This document shows, in pieces, positions 33,815 to 44,597 of a stretch of DNA of 64,000 nt. Source of the stretch: Calonectria ilicicola (Eukaryota; Ascomycota; Sordariomycetes; Hypocreales; Nectriaceae); assembly GCA_020809705.1 (NCBI GenBank), contig CP085834.1:3596001-3660000 (forward strand). Direction: 5' to 3'. Under the pieces are notes generated by a model. It made no database searches. It worked only from the letters and a program-made list of their open reading frames with translations, and was not told where the DNA came from. Position 1 is the stretch's first letter, and each line of letters opens with the position of its first letter. The translations under genes were made by a program, and so were the position numbers.

Positions 33815-34993
33815 ATGGCCCCCTACTTAGCACCTGAATGGCTTGAGGTAAGGTTCGAATTGGCGTATTCAAATTCACTCATGCTTAAAATCCCTAGCTT
33901 GAAAAGGATATTGGCAAACGAATAATTCTTAGTGGAACCATTGAGAACTATCAAGCAGGCGGGAACGAAATTAAAGAATACATCAAAAATCATTTACCAC
34001 CTCAACGAGAGAATACGCTCATGCTTGGTAAGTGTGCAAGGAATCAAGTAGTTCTTCCTCTGCTGACAAGAGGCACAGTGGACGAGAAAATCAACAATAA
34101 TATTTCCGTTCGCATCTACAAGCCGAAAACATTAGAGATCGCGTTGCCAATTGGTATTTTTTACCATGGTGGCGGCTTCTCAGACGGTTCGGTTGCCATG
34201 GAGGATGGTTTATGTCGAATATTAGCATCGGCGTGCCCATGCATAATTGTCTCGGTCGAATATCGTCTTGTCCCGGAGGTTGAAATAAGGCAGGTGTTTC
34301 AGGATGCCTTTGATGGGTTCCTCTGGGTATGTGAACAACCCCCATTGCAGTCGATCTTGCTTCTTCTCGAACTAATAAAGATTTTAAAGTCATATGAGAA
34401 TGCAACACAGCTTGGCGGGGACCAAAACAAGCTGTTCACACTTGGGAGCTCAGCCGGAGGCACGCTATCCCTTGCTGTTGCCCATAGGCTAATTGCGCTC
34501 GGGCATAAAGGGAAGCTCAAAGGAGCTATCAACATGGCTGGAGGCACAGTCTGCGAAGACCACGTCCCAAAACATCTTCAACACCTTATGAAATCTATGG
34601 AGGAAAACTCCAAAGATACTCCAATCATCGATAGAGAAACAACAAGAATGATAAACGGTATATTGAAAGGCCATTCCACGTTGTACAATTTGTGCTAATG
34701 TCATAAACATAGCCTTCACAGGTCTTGATAAGCTCAACAATGATGAATGGATGTTTCCTCTTCTCTCATCGCATCTGGCTGAGTTTCCATCTGTTTATCT
34801 GGTGGCCTGTGGAGCAGATCCTTTGCGTGATGATAACGTTGCCATGGAGCATGAGCTTCGTAAGAATGGAGTCAAAGTGCGCCTTGACATGTATGAAGGT
34901 CTGCCGCATGTATTTTGGATGTTTCCAAACCTGAAAGTCACAAGCCACTTTATTGCCCAGCTAGTTTCAGGGATTAGGTTTGTTCTAGAATGA
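33815..34993 (+). CDS. alpha/beta hydrolase fold-3 esterase (HSL family)
   Basis: Four exons (33815-33847, 33898-34326, 34390-34657, 34713-34993) join to 336 residues. The family marks are all present: the oxyanion-hole motif HGGGF (FYHGGGFSDGS), VSVEYRLVPE, the nucleophile elbow GSSAGG (LFTLGSSAGGTLS), an acid in ACGADPLRDDN and the terminal His in GLPHVFW. The third exon join uses a 63-nt in-frame intron (34327-34389), chosen because it restores the continuous LGGDQNKLFTLG segment. It hydrolyses short esters or lactones in the cytosol. Next to a BVMO under the same putative operators, the natural reading is hydrolysis of the Baeyer-Villiger ester product. Confidence 0.9.
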
Positions 34994-35312
34994 TGCTGGG
35001 AAATGGGAAATGACAAAGACATTAGCTTTCTGTAGCTACGAGACTTTGTTGTCTAAATTGAATGGATAGATAAATCTAATCGTACTCGGTCAGTTTTGAA
35101 CTATCTTCTGATGGGAAGACGAGGGCAGAAAATATGCATGAAGCTTTTTTTAAAAGTGATTTCAATCAAAACGTTCATAATGCAGATATAATAAGCCTCG
35201 CTCAGATAAATCATGAATAATCGCGTTCGCTCAAACATTTAACTCTTCATCCATCAGTTGAACTCACCGAATTCAACCCCTACTCCTCCAAATTCTGAAT
35301 ATTCTCCGTATT
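34994..35312. other. intergenic region between convergent genes
   Basis: AT-rich spacer holding only the 3' ends of the hydrolase and regulator 2 transcripts. Confidence 0.4.
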
Positions 35313-37097
35313 TTAGGTATTCACTAATAGGTCAGAGACTCTAGAGTTGAGCATTGATAGGTAGTCTAGCAGAGCTGTGAAATGTGTCTTCGCCCTCTCC
35401 ACAACTTGTGGCGGTCCATCTCCGTGCATCACCTTTAGGAGTGTCGCACATATATACCGGAGCTTCTCAACCTGAAATAAGAGCTTTGAATCAGCCAAGA
35501 TCCAAAGATTGCGAGTAATAACGGCGCGATAAGACTTACACATGGTTCTCCATTCGCTTGGAGGGCTTCAAAAGGAAATCCTGTTATCGAAGCGACAAGT
35601 TCGTGGGTAATTTCAACCTTTTTCAATGTAATGGCTATTGGATCATCATTTAAGCCTAGCAAATAATGAACCTTTACTTCTGCGAAGCGGTTTAAAATAA
35701 CTAGTTTCAGATAGTGATATGTGAGCATAACATTGATCTTTTGGATCCAAAAGGCGTGTTGTTGATATGCTTCATGATCCTCGTCCAAGTCAATAACAGA
35801 TGTTGGAGACATGATGTGGTTTGGGACATCGTCAAGTACGCTTATAAAATCCAAGTATGTTGCTGTCAAGCTTTTCTTCTGGACAGGGTCAAGGTTCAAG
35901 CCACTCCCAATTCGGAAATTGGCTGTTAGAAAAAGATTCAAATCAAATAAGACACGAAATCCAAGCTTCCATATCTGGTGGTCTTTCCGGAAGCCTTGAA
36001 TGAGAAGCTCTTCAAAGGCACAATGAATCGTTGGTTCAATGTGTTGTAACAAACATGGTCCTTGGCTGTGTGGCAAAGCGACATTCAAAATATGCGACTT
36101 TAGACAATCTCCAAGGGCTTCCGTTCTTCCTCTAGACAATGCATATGCTCTATCTGCTGAGAACAAGTACCAAAATGCGTTGCGACGAAGTTTTGCCTCC
36201 AAAGGGGCCAAGTAGGCATATGATTCTTCCTCATGCAAGCGCATTTGCTTTGCTATTCTAACAGCTTCTTCAATGACGTGATCTGCATGGTGCGAATAAC
36301 CCATCATGCTGTAGCAGGATGCCTGAAAGATGCGGATCAAAAGAGAGGTCGATGTGGGAGAAAATATGTCATAGCTCGTGTAGGGGCGTAGCATCGCGTC
36401 TGAGCAAGTCAAAAACGCAATGGGAATAGTGTCCTCTCGACTCTCACAGGGCCGAATGTGAGCAATCAGAGCGCAAAGGGCAGTTGTCATCGAGTATGTT
36501 CGGGCGGCATGGACCATTTCTGGCATGATACCTGGTGAGTTGTTGCTCTCAAATGGCGGCAAGTCCAATGACAGTTGTGAGCGGAGCGTCGATTCACAAA
36601 CGATGGGGAGAAGGGGGAAGACAAAGGCCATGTAAAGGTCAATGCAATTTTTCACCGATTCCTCCGGTGCGACCTTTTTGGTGGCAAGACAGGAGAGTAG
36701 ATGTTGATGGCAGACAAGTGGCTGAGCTGTGTTGGGAAATGCGCTCAACACTTGTTGTTCTCGACATGAGTTATAGGCAGGGATATAGTTCTGTGGGGAG
36801 CCATCACTGGTGACGTGATGAACACGGTCACCGTTAGTCTCTACAATCTCCGGGGTATTTTTCTTCTCGGCAACTTGAATCAGACCCTTCACAGCACAGG
36901 AACGGGTCCTTGGCTTCGGTCCTCGCTTGCGCGTTGGGACGGCATAGGTGCACATTAAACTGGCAAAGCGGCAACGAGAACATGCAGGCGAAAGCTGGTC
37001 ACACTAGCTTGGATTAGTCAGAAGAAAGAAATTGCATGTTGAGCCAAGTCACCTTTACTTTGCGCTGCCGGCAAGCATCACAGGCCTGATTCAGCAT
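35313..37097 (-). CDS. Zn2Cys6 transcription factor with MHR domain, regulator 2
   Basis: Three exons (37097-37053, 37003-35540, 35471-35313) join to 555 residues. The first exon is only 15 codons and ends just before the third cluster cysteine. The cluster has Cys6, 9, 16, 23, 26 and 33 (CDACRQRKVK, then CDQLSPACSRC, then LMC), a canonical C-x2-C-x6-C-x6-C-x2-C-x6-C. The fungal-specific domain follows (YMAFVFPLLPIVCE; ASCYSMMGYSHHADHVIEEAVRIAKQM; RRNAFWYLFSADRAYALSRGR). The C-terminal intron of 68 nt is needed to avoid an early stop. It lies head-to-head with the NmrA-like gene and may regulate it. Its shared promoter lacks the CTCGG-N5-CCGAG repeat, so it may have a separate target set. Confidence 0.9.
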
Positions 37098-37497
37098 CTT
37101 TAGTGGATTTTCCTGATGGCGGTAAGATGAATTTGTCGGAACTCGGGGGCCTGGTATCCAAGAAGAATCCTGAAGGGACCCAAAGCTGAGGACCGTGCAT
37201 TTCTCCGCGGAATGGGTTTCACCGAAAATTGTGAGGAAATGAGGTTAGTCCATCTCGCATTTCCCCGAAGTGGGCCAGAAAGTTTCCCCGTAGTGAGGCT
37301 AAATCCAAGTGATCAAATATGATTGGTTCCATTTACAAGGGTTCTGGTCAACATGGATCGCTGCTTGAATAAGCAGAATCAAGTTGGTGAGGTGAGCGTG
37401 GCATATATATACCAATCGGTTATGACTGTGATATTTCATTTGCACCAAACAGACATCTTTACTTTCCACCACTACTCACTACAATACATACTCCATC
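37098..37497. promoter_or_regulatory. divergent regulator 2 / NmrA-like promoter
   Basis: A 400-bp shared promoter. A TATA-like GCATATATATA at about 37401 precedes the NmrA-like gene. CGG-containing words occur (CGGAACTCGGGG near 37137, CCGCGG near 37206), but no CGG-N5-CCG repeat. Confidence 0.45.
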
Positions 37498-38654
37498 ATG
37501 GCTCAGAAACTCAACGTTGCAGTGTTTGGTGCATCCGGTGAAACTGGAACTTCGATCGTGAATGGCATTCTGGCACTGCCTGACCAGTTTGTAAGCTGCT
37601 AGCACAAGACTATTGAGTAAGCTATTACTGACGACCGTTCAGGAGGTGACAACTCTTGCTCGGGCAGAGTCACTCGAGAAGCAGCAATACATTGCATTCT
37701 CTGAGCGTGGAGTCACTCTCAAGGCAGCCAACCTCAAGTCAGTTGCGGATCTCAGGCAGTCATTGGCTGGCATGGATGTCGTCATTTCGTGTTTGACCAC
37801 GGTCCAAGCGGAAGAGGAGCGCAACATTGCCATGGCATGCAAAGAAGCTGGTGTGGGCAGGTTTGTTCCGAGTTTTTTCGGGCCATGCTGCCCACCACGA
37901 GGCGTTTTCTCTCTCAGGGATATGGTATGGTTGAGGTACACTTTGGCCTTGTTAAATAGCGAGTTAACAATTCTTCGCTCTACAGAAAGAAGATATGCTG
38001 GACTACATTAAACAGCACTACATCCCGTATACCGTTATTGACATCGGCTGGTGGTATCAGCTGTCGCTTCCTCGACTACCCTCTGGCAAAATCGACTCTA
38101 AGCTCTTTCAAGGGCCGATCCCATTTATTGGAGACGGCAACACGGAAATTGCCTTCACTGACAACCGGGACATTGGAAAATACGTTGCGAGAATCATTGC
38201 CGATCCGCGCACTATGAATAGACAAGTCTTTGCCTACGGTGAACTCCGAACCCAGAATGACTTTTTCAACGTGTTGGAGCGGGTCAGTGGTGAACTTGTT
38301 CCAAGAGACTCGGTAAAAGCTCTTTCATTCGTAGTTAATTTATGACTGAATTCGGTACACTAACATTTACAATAGCTTTCTGTGGATGACCTCAACAAAA
38401 TTATTTCAGATTCCCAGACCGCAATGGCTCAGGGATCCAAAGATTTTTCAGTTCACTTTGCGTATGCCATGGCGCAATATGAAATTTCTTGGGGTATCCG
38501 AGGCGATAATTCACCCCAGCGGGCTAAATATCTTGGATATCTCGATGCCAGGGAATTGTATCCCGATGTGGAGGTTACTTCTGTCGAGTCATACCTGCGG
38601 GAGTTTCTTGATGGAAATATGAAGGCTGCTTATGGAAGCCGACGCGAGCGGTGA
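37498..38654 (+). CDS. NmrA-like / isoflavone-reductase-like NAD(P)-binding protein
   Basis: Four exons (37498-37590, 37643-37924, 37986-38312, 38376-38654) join to 326 residues. The N-terminus has the GASGETG dinucleotide-binding loop (VAVFGASGETGTSIVNGIL), then DVVISCLTT and GVGRFVPSFFGPCC, all typical of atypical SDRs of the NmrA/PCBER/isoflavone reductase group. Lys of the reductase active site may be the one in KEDMLDYIKQ. Members are either reductases of phenylpropanoid-like substrates or redox sensors binding regulators. Its position beside regulator 2 allows either. Three introns (52, 61 and 63 nt) were fixed by frame. Confidence 0.85.
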
Positions 38655-40077
38655 GCTTTTGGCTAGGTTAGATACAACAACTTGGGGACCGGTAGCCTTG
38701 AATTGTGCTGAGTAAAAATGCTACTTGGTGTCATCCCCCATCTGGATTTGTTCATGCACTCCTACAACTTGAACTTTGAGCCATAAATTTGAAAATATTT
38801 CTATGGCTTTTACACGTGGAATTAGATAGTGATTGCTCATTAGACGCCCATATGTGAAGCCACTTCATAACACCGTCTACTTCTATCAGTAATTCGCCAT
38901 GGGTCCCACATCAGAGTGAGACTTGCAGCTCAGCCGCTCAAGGCTCCGGCCTGCAGTCACGTCAAGTGTCGCGGTTAGGATATGGTTGCCATTGGCTAGC
39001 TTGGACATGTCTTCTCAGCTTCAGATTACTGAAGATCAATTGCGCAATGAAATTAGAAATAAGGGCTTTTTGAAACATTAGATGCAGGAAAAATCACGTC
39101 AAAAAGTGGCCATGAAGACTTAAGCGAGCTTTGGAGGACATAGCCTACAGACCATCACTGTTTTGGGTCAATATGCCTCATTCAAATGTTGTCCTTTATT
39201 GTCGCGTTAGCCGCGAACCCAATATTCGGCCCGAGGTCAGGCTTGTCGGTCGGGCTGTGGTGGCGTAGCGTCACGTCTTGATTCGGGAGGCCGCCACTTT
39301 GACACGAGACCAATTGTGTGTTTCATTCTAAACACACATTACTAAAATTAACCCCTTTCAGCAAAACGAGGCTCGCGCTAAAGGTGAACAATACGGCATC
39401 TGTACATTGAGGTTTAAAACTACCCTTGATTGGTTGCATAAAAGTGGGTGAACAAAAATCGGCCGCTCAACTCGCGACCTGGGTCGTGATATGCGGCCAA
39501 ACATCAGCACTACCGCTGGGTCTGCAATGATAAACCTGATTAGCTTGATGTCTGATAGCCGTTTGCCCTTCTACCGATTTCGACTCGGCTACCTGATTTG
39601 GAATCAGCTGAGGGGCTATAGGGCGCCCTAATGTAGTAAAGTCGATCTGAAAATGCGCTCTGGAGGGTGGCGATACCGGTGATCAAGTTGAGTATATATG
39701 GGACGTGCATCCCTCCACTAATAGGGACTGAAAAGACGCAACGATTAATATCTTCTCTCTACCGAAACTGCCAAAGCACCTGCTGCCGTCTTTGTCTCTC
39801 TGCATCATCAACGAGAGCCTACTAGAGTCTCAAATATAAGCAGTCGTAAATCAATATCGCCTGCAGCTGTACACCCCTCACAGATATTAAGCATTCAACA
39901 CAACTCCTGTATTGTGATTTACCGCTCTTCTCAGGTCCCTGTACTCTTTCATTGCTAACTGCTTCCTCCAGGACTCTTACTTGCACAAAGATGGGCTTGA
40001 TTATTTCGGAGTGAGGACACAAAAATACAGGAGCAGGCAAGCTGTCGAAATGTGGGAATTGCCGTCATGAAATCCAC
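38655..40077. other. 1.4 kb intergenic region, promoter of the Cys-rich gene
   Basis: No gene is supported before the Cys-rich frame. AGTATATATGG at 39691-39701 is a good TATA box, followed by a CT-rich leader. The reading frame of the next gene is open upstream to 40015 and encodes a further CGNC motif, so an unplaced 5' exon may lie in 39700-40010. Confidence 0.45.
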
Positions 40078-40335
40078 ATGAGATGGTGGATTGTCTGGAG
40101 GGACGATGATCAAAAAACAAAGAAAGTCTGGTATTGCAGTGAAAGTTGTCGAAAGACTAGCACCCTTGATTGCGAATGCTGCTACTGCGAAAATTGTGAA
40201 TGCGATGATTTGGATTCTTGTCTCTGTGGAGGATGTGGATGCGAGGGGGGATGTGAGTGTGATGGATGCGAGACTTGTGGAGATGAGTGTGAATGCTATC
40301 CAAATTGTGAGTGTCCTGGATGTTGCATGTGTTAA
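40078..40335 (+). CDS. metallothionein-like Cys-rich protein with possible N-terminal treble-clef motif
   Basis: From the ATG at 40078 the frame gives 85 residues with 23 cysteines; 21 of them fall in the last 54 residues as CxC, CC, CxxC and CxxxC units (for example CECCYCENCEC and CECPGCCMC). Acidic residues fill the gaps and there is no signal peptide, so it is probably a cytosolic metal-binding protein. The frame is open 63 bases further up, where it reads KLSKCGNCRHEI. Together with WYCSESCRK this gives C-x2-C-x24-C-x3-C, like TRASH or treble-clef metal-binding motifs. An upstream exon supplying the start is therefore likely, but I could not place it. Alternatives: a different small Cys-rich protein without metal role. 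The Cys pattern is unlike known short fungal copper metallothioneins. Confidence 0.6.
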   Translation: MRWWIVWRDDDQKTKKVWYCSESCRKTSTLDCECCYCENCECDDLDSCLCGGCGCEGGCECDGCETCGDECECYPNCECPGCCMC

Positions 40336-41239
40336 GATATCCTCTTTGTATCATAGTCGCTAGGATCTCTTTGCAGTTTACATCGATATAAATCCATCAC
40401 GTTCCAGGCTCCGCAGGATGTTATTCTCGAGAGAAAAAAAGGGGAGGTATCCACAAGCCTAATTTCAGGCTTGTCTTGGCAGTTTTCCCCGCCCTGTCGC
40501 ATGCAAAATAACCTCTCTACGAACAGATGAGTGACCTAGCTTGCGTTAGTACGACCCTAGTCAATCTATCTAGTTTTACAGTCATCAAAAATCTAGGCAC
40601 AAATAGAAATGTCCAACGGTATTACCGACCTTGTCGAAGCTGGTGTGTTGGGGACGTGGGTTCGAACCCTCGACCTTTTCAAAAATTAGCTTCATCGGCG
40701 GATTAGTTAGTCCGACTGCAATACCAGTCCAAGTGATGAAGGCCTCTCCTCTCAACACCAAAAGGTGCAGTGGTATGTATCTTTAATCAACGTTTTGCCG
40801 TGTTTTTCAGGATTTCTTTTTAAGGGGTTATTAGATCCAATAACTCTAATGATATTCATGATATTTGTTTTATTTTATTATATGAGCTTTTATTTGTTTT
40901 CCTTCTCTATGAGTAGTTGATCTAACTCGTACCTCCTTTGACAAACTTTGCGGATAGTTGATCTTTTTCTAGTTTTTCGGGCAGTGTGTGTGTGTTACGC
41001 TACACTCAACCCCGCCCCATTTCACCGTAGATGAGAATTATGGAAGATCAATTTACTTTTTTTTTGTCTTATTATTAATAATCTAGAATCTGCTGAAAGG
41101 ATCCCTCGCGTCCTTCGCTACCCTAAGCCTGTTGGCAGGACAACAGTGGGTGGCTTGAATCCTTCGAACAAAATCCATCTCGTATCAATTGAGAGGCAGC
41201 TAACAAATCTTCCTCAATTGCTCCTTGGCGTCAATCGAG
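40336..41239. other. intergenic region with structured-RNA-like segment
   Basis: Contains the palindromic segment at 40640-40770 described separately and an AT-rich tract at 40840-40960. No protein gene is supported. Confidence 0.45.
40643..40768. ncRNA. candidate structured RNA or tRNA-derived element
   Basis: GGGTTCGAACCC at 40658-40669 is a perfect palindrome matching a tRNA T-loop/B-box core. Downstream, CTTCATC (40690-40696) pairs with GATGAAG (40735-40741) to close a loop holding two further hairpins: GGA...TCC at 40700-40713 and GACTG-N6-CAGTC at 40714-40729. A CACC-AAAA-GGTG hairpin follows at about 40757-40768. I could not fold a full tRNA on either strand. It may be a tRNA-derived repeat (SINE-like), a novel RNA or chance. 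Confidence 0.25.
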
Positions 41240-42395
41240 ATGTCGCAAACGATACCAGTGGCTACTGAAGGCCGGCTTCGCCGCGCTCTGGCTGCCTTGC
41301 CTATTCTCGGCTTCTCCGCTCTGATGGCTCGAGCGTTCGCGATGGGTGAGCCAATCGCGCCCGTGATTCAAGAATTGCTTGAGGCTTCTCGGTTTACAGC
41401 GTCTGAGGGAGTTGATATCCCAATCATCAAGGAATTTTACGGCATTCCGATCTTGGATGAGATATTTGCTCATATCACAGTCGCCTTTGCCCAACTGCAA
41501 TTCTTCACCGACCAAAAGGCATACTGGCATTCTCTCGTCTTTCTTACCGATTTCGCTGGCATGTACGCCGTCATATTGATTGAAGCTTACAGGCCTGCAA
41601 ATGGGCTTTTTGTCCTGAAATAGTGAGTACATATCCAGCTGACCTCTAGCAATACTCGTCTTCTAACGTTTGCTTAGCCCTTTGCTTTTCCTGCTTTTAT
41701 CGCAACTTTTGGGCATCGGTTTTCTATCTCCCATCTACTTTTATCTATTTTACGTATTTACTCCAGTTTTTAAACTCACCACGGCGAGTCTGCATCGTCC
41801 TGGAATGGCGCCCTGCATGGCCCTTCTCCCCACAATTGTCTTGGCCTACCTATCATCGCATTTGCCATCATACTTTCACCCATCTTTTGAAGCACGTAAT
41901 TGGTGGAATTGGATTTGGCAGTTATTTCCCGCTTGGGGATCAGCCATGATGCTTTTACTGTCACAAGCTATCCCCGAAAAAGACAACAAGCCCCAAGTCA
42001 AGGATATCTCTGATCAGGAGCGGCGCTTTCTGAGAATTACAATCTATGTTTTGGGTGCTTTGAGTACCATTACATGGTGGTATACTCTTTTACAGATCAA
42101 AACCTCCATTATTGAAGTCTTTCTACCACAATATCTGGTCAAATTTCCCCAAGAGCCAGATGTCTGTCTTCGCACAATTATTCAGTACGACTATATCTGC
42201 ACATATTCCGCCGGCCTTTTATGGTTGGTGTATCATTTCATTGATCTGGAGAAGGCCGGTGTCTGTAAAGTGTCGTGGCTTTCGGCCATCTGTGCTGGTT
42301 TGCTCCTGGGATGCCTGACAGGCCCAGGAACTCTGTTTATTTTCGTCTGGCTTTGGAGGGAGGAACTCTTAGCTCAGAAAACAAAATCAAACTGA
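41240..42395 (+). CDS. polytopic membrane protein, unknown function
   Basis: Two exons (41240-41622 and 41678-42395, 55-nt intron) join to 366 residues. The ATG at 41240 is the first in frame; earlier codons have none. Hydrophobic segments suggest about 8 membrane passes, beginning with ALAALPILGFSALMARAF and including SLVFLTDFAGMYAVILIEAY, LLFLLLSQLLGIGFLSPIYFYLFYVF and LSAICAGLLLGCLTGPGTLFIFVW. Acidic residues inside membrane segments (TDFAGMY, IEAYRP) recall small membrane-bound fungal enzymes, and proteins of this shape occur in metabolite clusters, but I cannot name a family. No cluster backbone gene is nearby. Confidence 0.65.
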
Positions 42396-42680
42396 TGAGA
42401 ATTGCGCAGCCTGTATGATATGGAGAATTATGATTAGTCGTAGTACCATTCTATTTGGTGTATGTATGGACGGATCTAATACCTTGATGGTTTTGAGAAA
42501 AGAACAAGTTTGGGGGATTGATTATTGAAAAGAATTGCTCCAAGGCTGATCTTGCGCAAAGCTCATATCTTCAACGAGCTAGGCTAGATCCAAATTAAAG
42601 AATAACTGCAGAGGAATTAATCTGGTTACAGGACTTATCCAACAGCATAAAGTTATGTTCTCTGTATTAAGCCTTTAGAT

Positions 42681-43878
42681 CTAATCATATTGAAAGGTGT
42701 TGAACTGCATGCCATAACCGTTCATTATTACCATGCCCGCCCCAGCAGGTCCATCACTGAAAAACGCACCAAATCCGCATATGTCAGAGGAATCACAATT
42801 TGTTGTCAGCGAGTTGTAGATCGTGTAACACCCATTTCCAGAAAAGAAAACGCTTGCGAGACAGAGCGGGTCACTCGCACACAGTGTGCAGCAGTCATAG
42901 GGATTAGAGTTCGGCACATTGTTGTAGTTATATATTGGGGTTGTGGACAAGCCAGAGATATAGTCCGCATTGTTTTCACTGTCCACAAAGTTCTTCTCAG
43001 AGCAAATGGCGTAGTTAGTAGCCGTAACAATGGTTTGAGTTTGGGTTGTTGTGCTGCTGATGGTCGTGGTGGAACTCGGAGTAACAGTCTTATCGATGAT
43101 CGATGTGGTCGTGGATGTAGTGACAACTGTTACATCGGCTGGGAAATTTGTTTCCGTGTTTGTTAGTGTACTGGTTTTGGTGATTGTGGTGACTGGAGTA
43201 GCGGCGGTAATTGTCAAGGGGGGCTTAGTTTTGGTGGTAACTATGGTTCGTTGGATGGTAGCAGTGCTGCGGCATTCAACCTTGTTCGGGTACCCCGGGG
43301 GAGGCTTGCATTTTTGCGCGAGGTTTTTGGATCCGCGAGCAAGCAAGCTACCAGAGAGTGGCTCACGCTTTTCTAAATCCTGATATTCAGAAGGATTAAG
43401 GTTGCGCTTGAAAGGAGCGTTCACATTTTGAACAAGTGAGCCACCCGGCAAGGTATCTTGAACCGGTTGGAAGCTGGGAGGTGCCGAAACGATAGTCGTT
43501 GTACCTATGATACTTGTGGCGGTAGAAGTGCTCCCCAACTCGGTAATTGTAGTAGTATCGGCTGTGTGTGTTGAGGTCGTGTACGTTGTGGCCAAAACAT
43601 TGATCTCATCTGTTTTTGGGTTTGCAGTTTTGGTAATGGTAGTGATGATAGTGGTTTTTGAGTCTTGGAAACGGGTTTGGGCGTCACGGTGGTAGTCCTT
43701 GGTTATATACCATGCTTTTGACAGTATTGGTCACACGAGATGTTCCAGTGACCGTGGGAACACTCTTGACGGACTTGGAACCTAGTACGGTATTGCATAA
43801 GCCGACTGCTCCAGCATTATTGGCGATAGCAGTGGTAGAAACGACTAAAAGAGAAAGAAACAAGTGCTTCAGATGCAT
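42681..43878 (-). CDS. secreted Thr-rich protein with Cys-rich C-terminal (apple/PAN-like) module
   Basis: The start is the ATG at 43878, giving a signal peptide (MHLKHLFLSLLVVSTTAIA). The main reading frame is 43660 down to 42681. One intron must join the two frames; GTACTAGG...ACCAAG of 91 nt fits the frame, but a later donor with another acceptor also fits, so that junction is unsure. The protein has two Thr-rich stretches with many TTT and TIT runs, KR sites near a third of its length (a possible Kex2 site) and a C-terminal part with DCCTLCASDPLCLASVFF, NGCYTIYN and NCDSSDICGFG, like an apple/PAN module. It shares this plan with the gene at 18506-19231, though sequence identity is low. 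Likely wall-associated or extracellular. Confidence 0.65.
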
Positions 43879-44101
43879 GGTTATGACCGCGCTCAGGCCT
43901 ATCAAAAGCGAATGGCACGGGGAGATGAATCTTTCGGACTGCTGTTACACTAATCATAGGGGACAAGCTGGGCATATAAATTCGTGTAAACACTTATGGA
44001 AAGGAGCTATTAAAATCGTGAGAGGGCCGTGGCGTTTCCAGATCATGTTCTAGAGTTAATTATATTTGTGCCAAAACGCGGTGTGCATCCAAAACTATCG
44101 A

Positions 44102-44130
44102 TTTCACTATTTTTCACTATTTTTCACTGC
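44102..44130. repeat. three tandem copies of a 10-bp unit
   Basis: TTTTCACTAT is repeated about three times, the last copy ending in GC. Short and probably of no function. Confidence 0.6.
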
Positions 44131-44562
44131 TGTTCAAAGTAGTAAGAATCAGGACGCGAACCTCCCTCTATGGCTTCGCCTCAACTTCTTTGCCCCGCTA
44201 ATACCTCACCCCTCTGTTGAAGAATAAAATTTGCATCGCTCAAGCGTTACAACTATGAGTGAGTTGGTCTCTTGACTCTGTGGTAACTGCCACCATCCGA
44301 GTACATTTTGAGAATAGGCATGGATCCGAGCATGAGTTCGGTGATAATTTAGCTCGTTCGAGGCTCCAGAATATTTACAATAAAACCGCTATTTGAGTGT
44401 TAGCGCTTTAGTGCTCCACTTCCAACGTGTGGATTCCTCCACTGTGGCTTGCAAAACAAATCTCTTCGGTGAATAGCTGCGAGGTCCTGTGTCGATTGCC
44501 GGTTGTTCTAACTAAAGGCATACTAAGCTCAAATTATTGAGTGAGATCTAAGTCCAATGCCG

Positions 44563-44597
44563 TCTTAATACGTGTTTTGGAGATACACGTATTAAGA
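44563..44597. repeat. perfect 13-bp inverted repeat with 9-nt loop
   Basis: TCTTAATACGTGT at 44563-44575 is the exact reverse complement of ACACGTATTAAGA at 44585-44597. It would form a stable hairpin in RNA or DNA, and each arm holds a CACGTA/TACGTG core like a bHLH or bZIP half-site. Confidence 0.7.

Noticed and set aside
25442..38654. Classical secondary-metabolite cluster
   Set aside because: No PKS, NRPS, terpene synthase or DMATS is present in the window; a catabolic reading fits better.
40643..40680. tRNA gene at the GGGTTCGAACCC palindrome
   Set aside because: T-stem flanks do not pair over five bases and no acceptor or anticodon stem fits on either strand.
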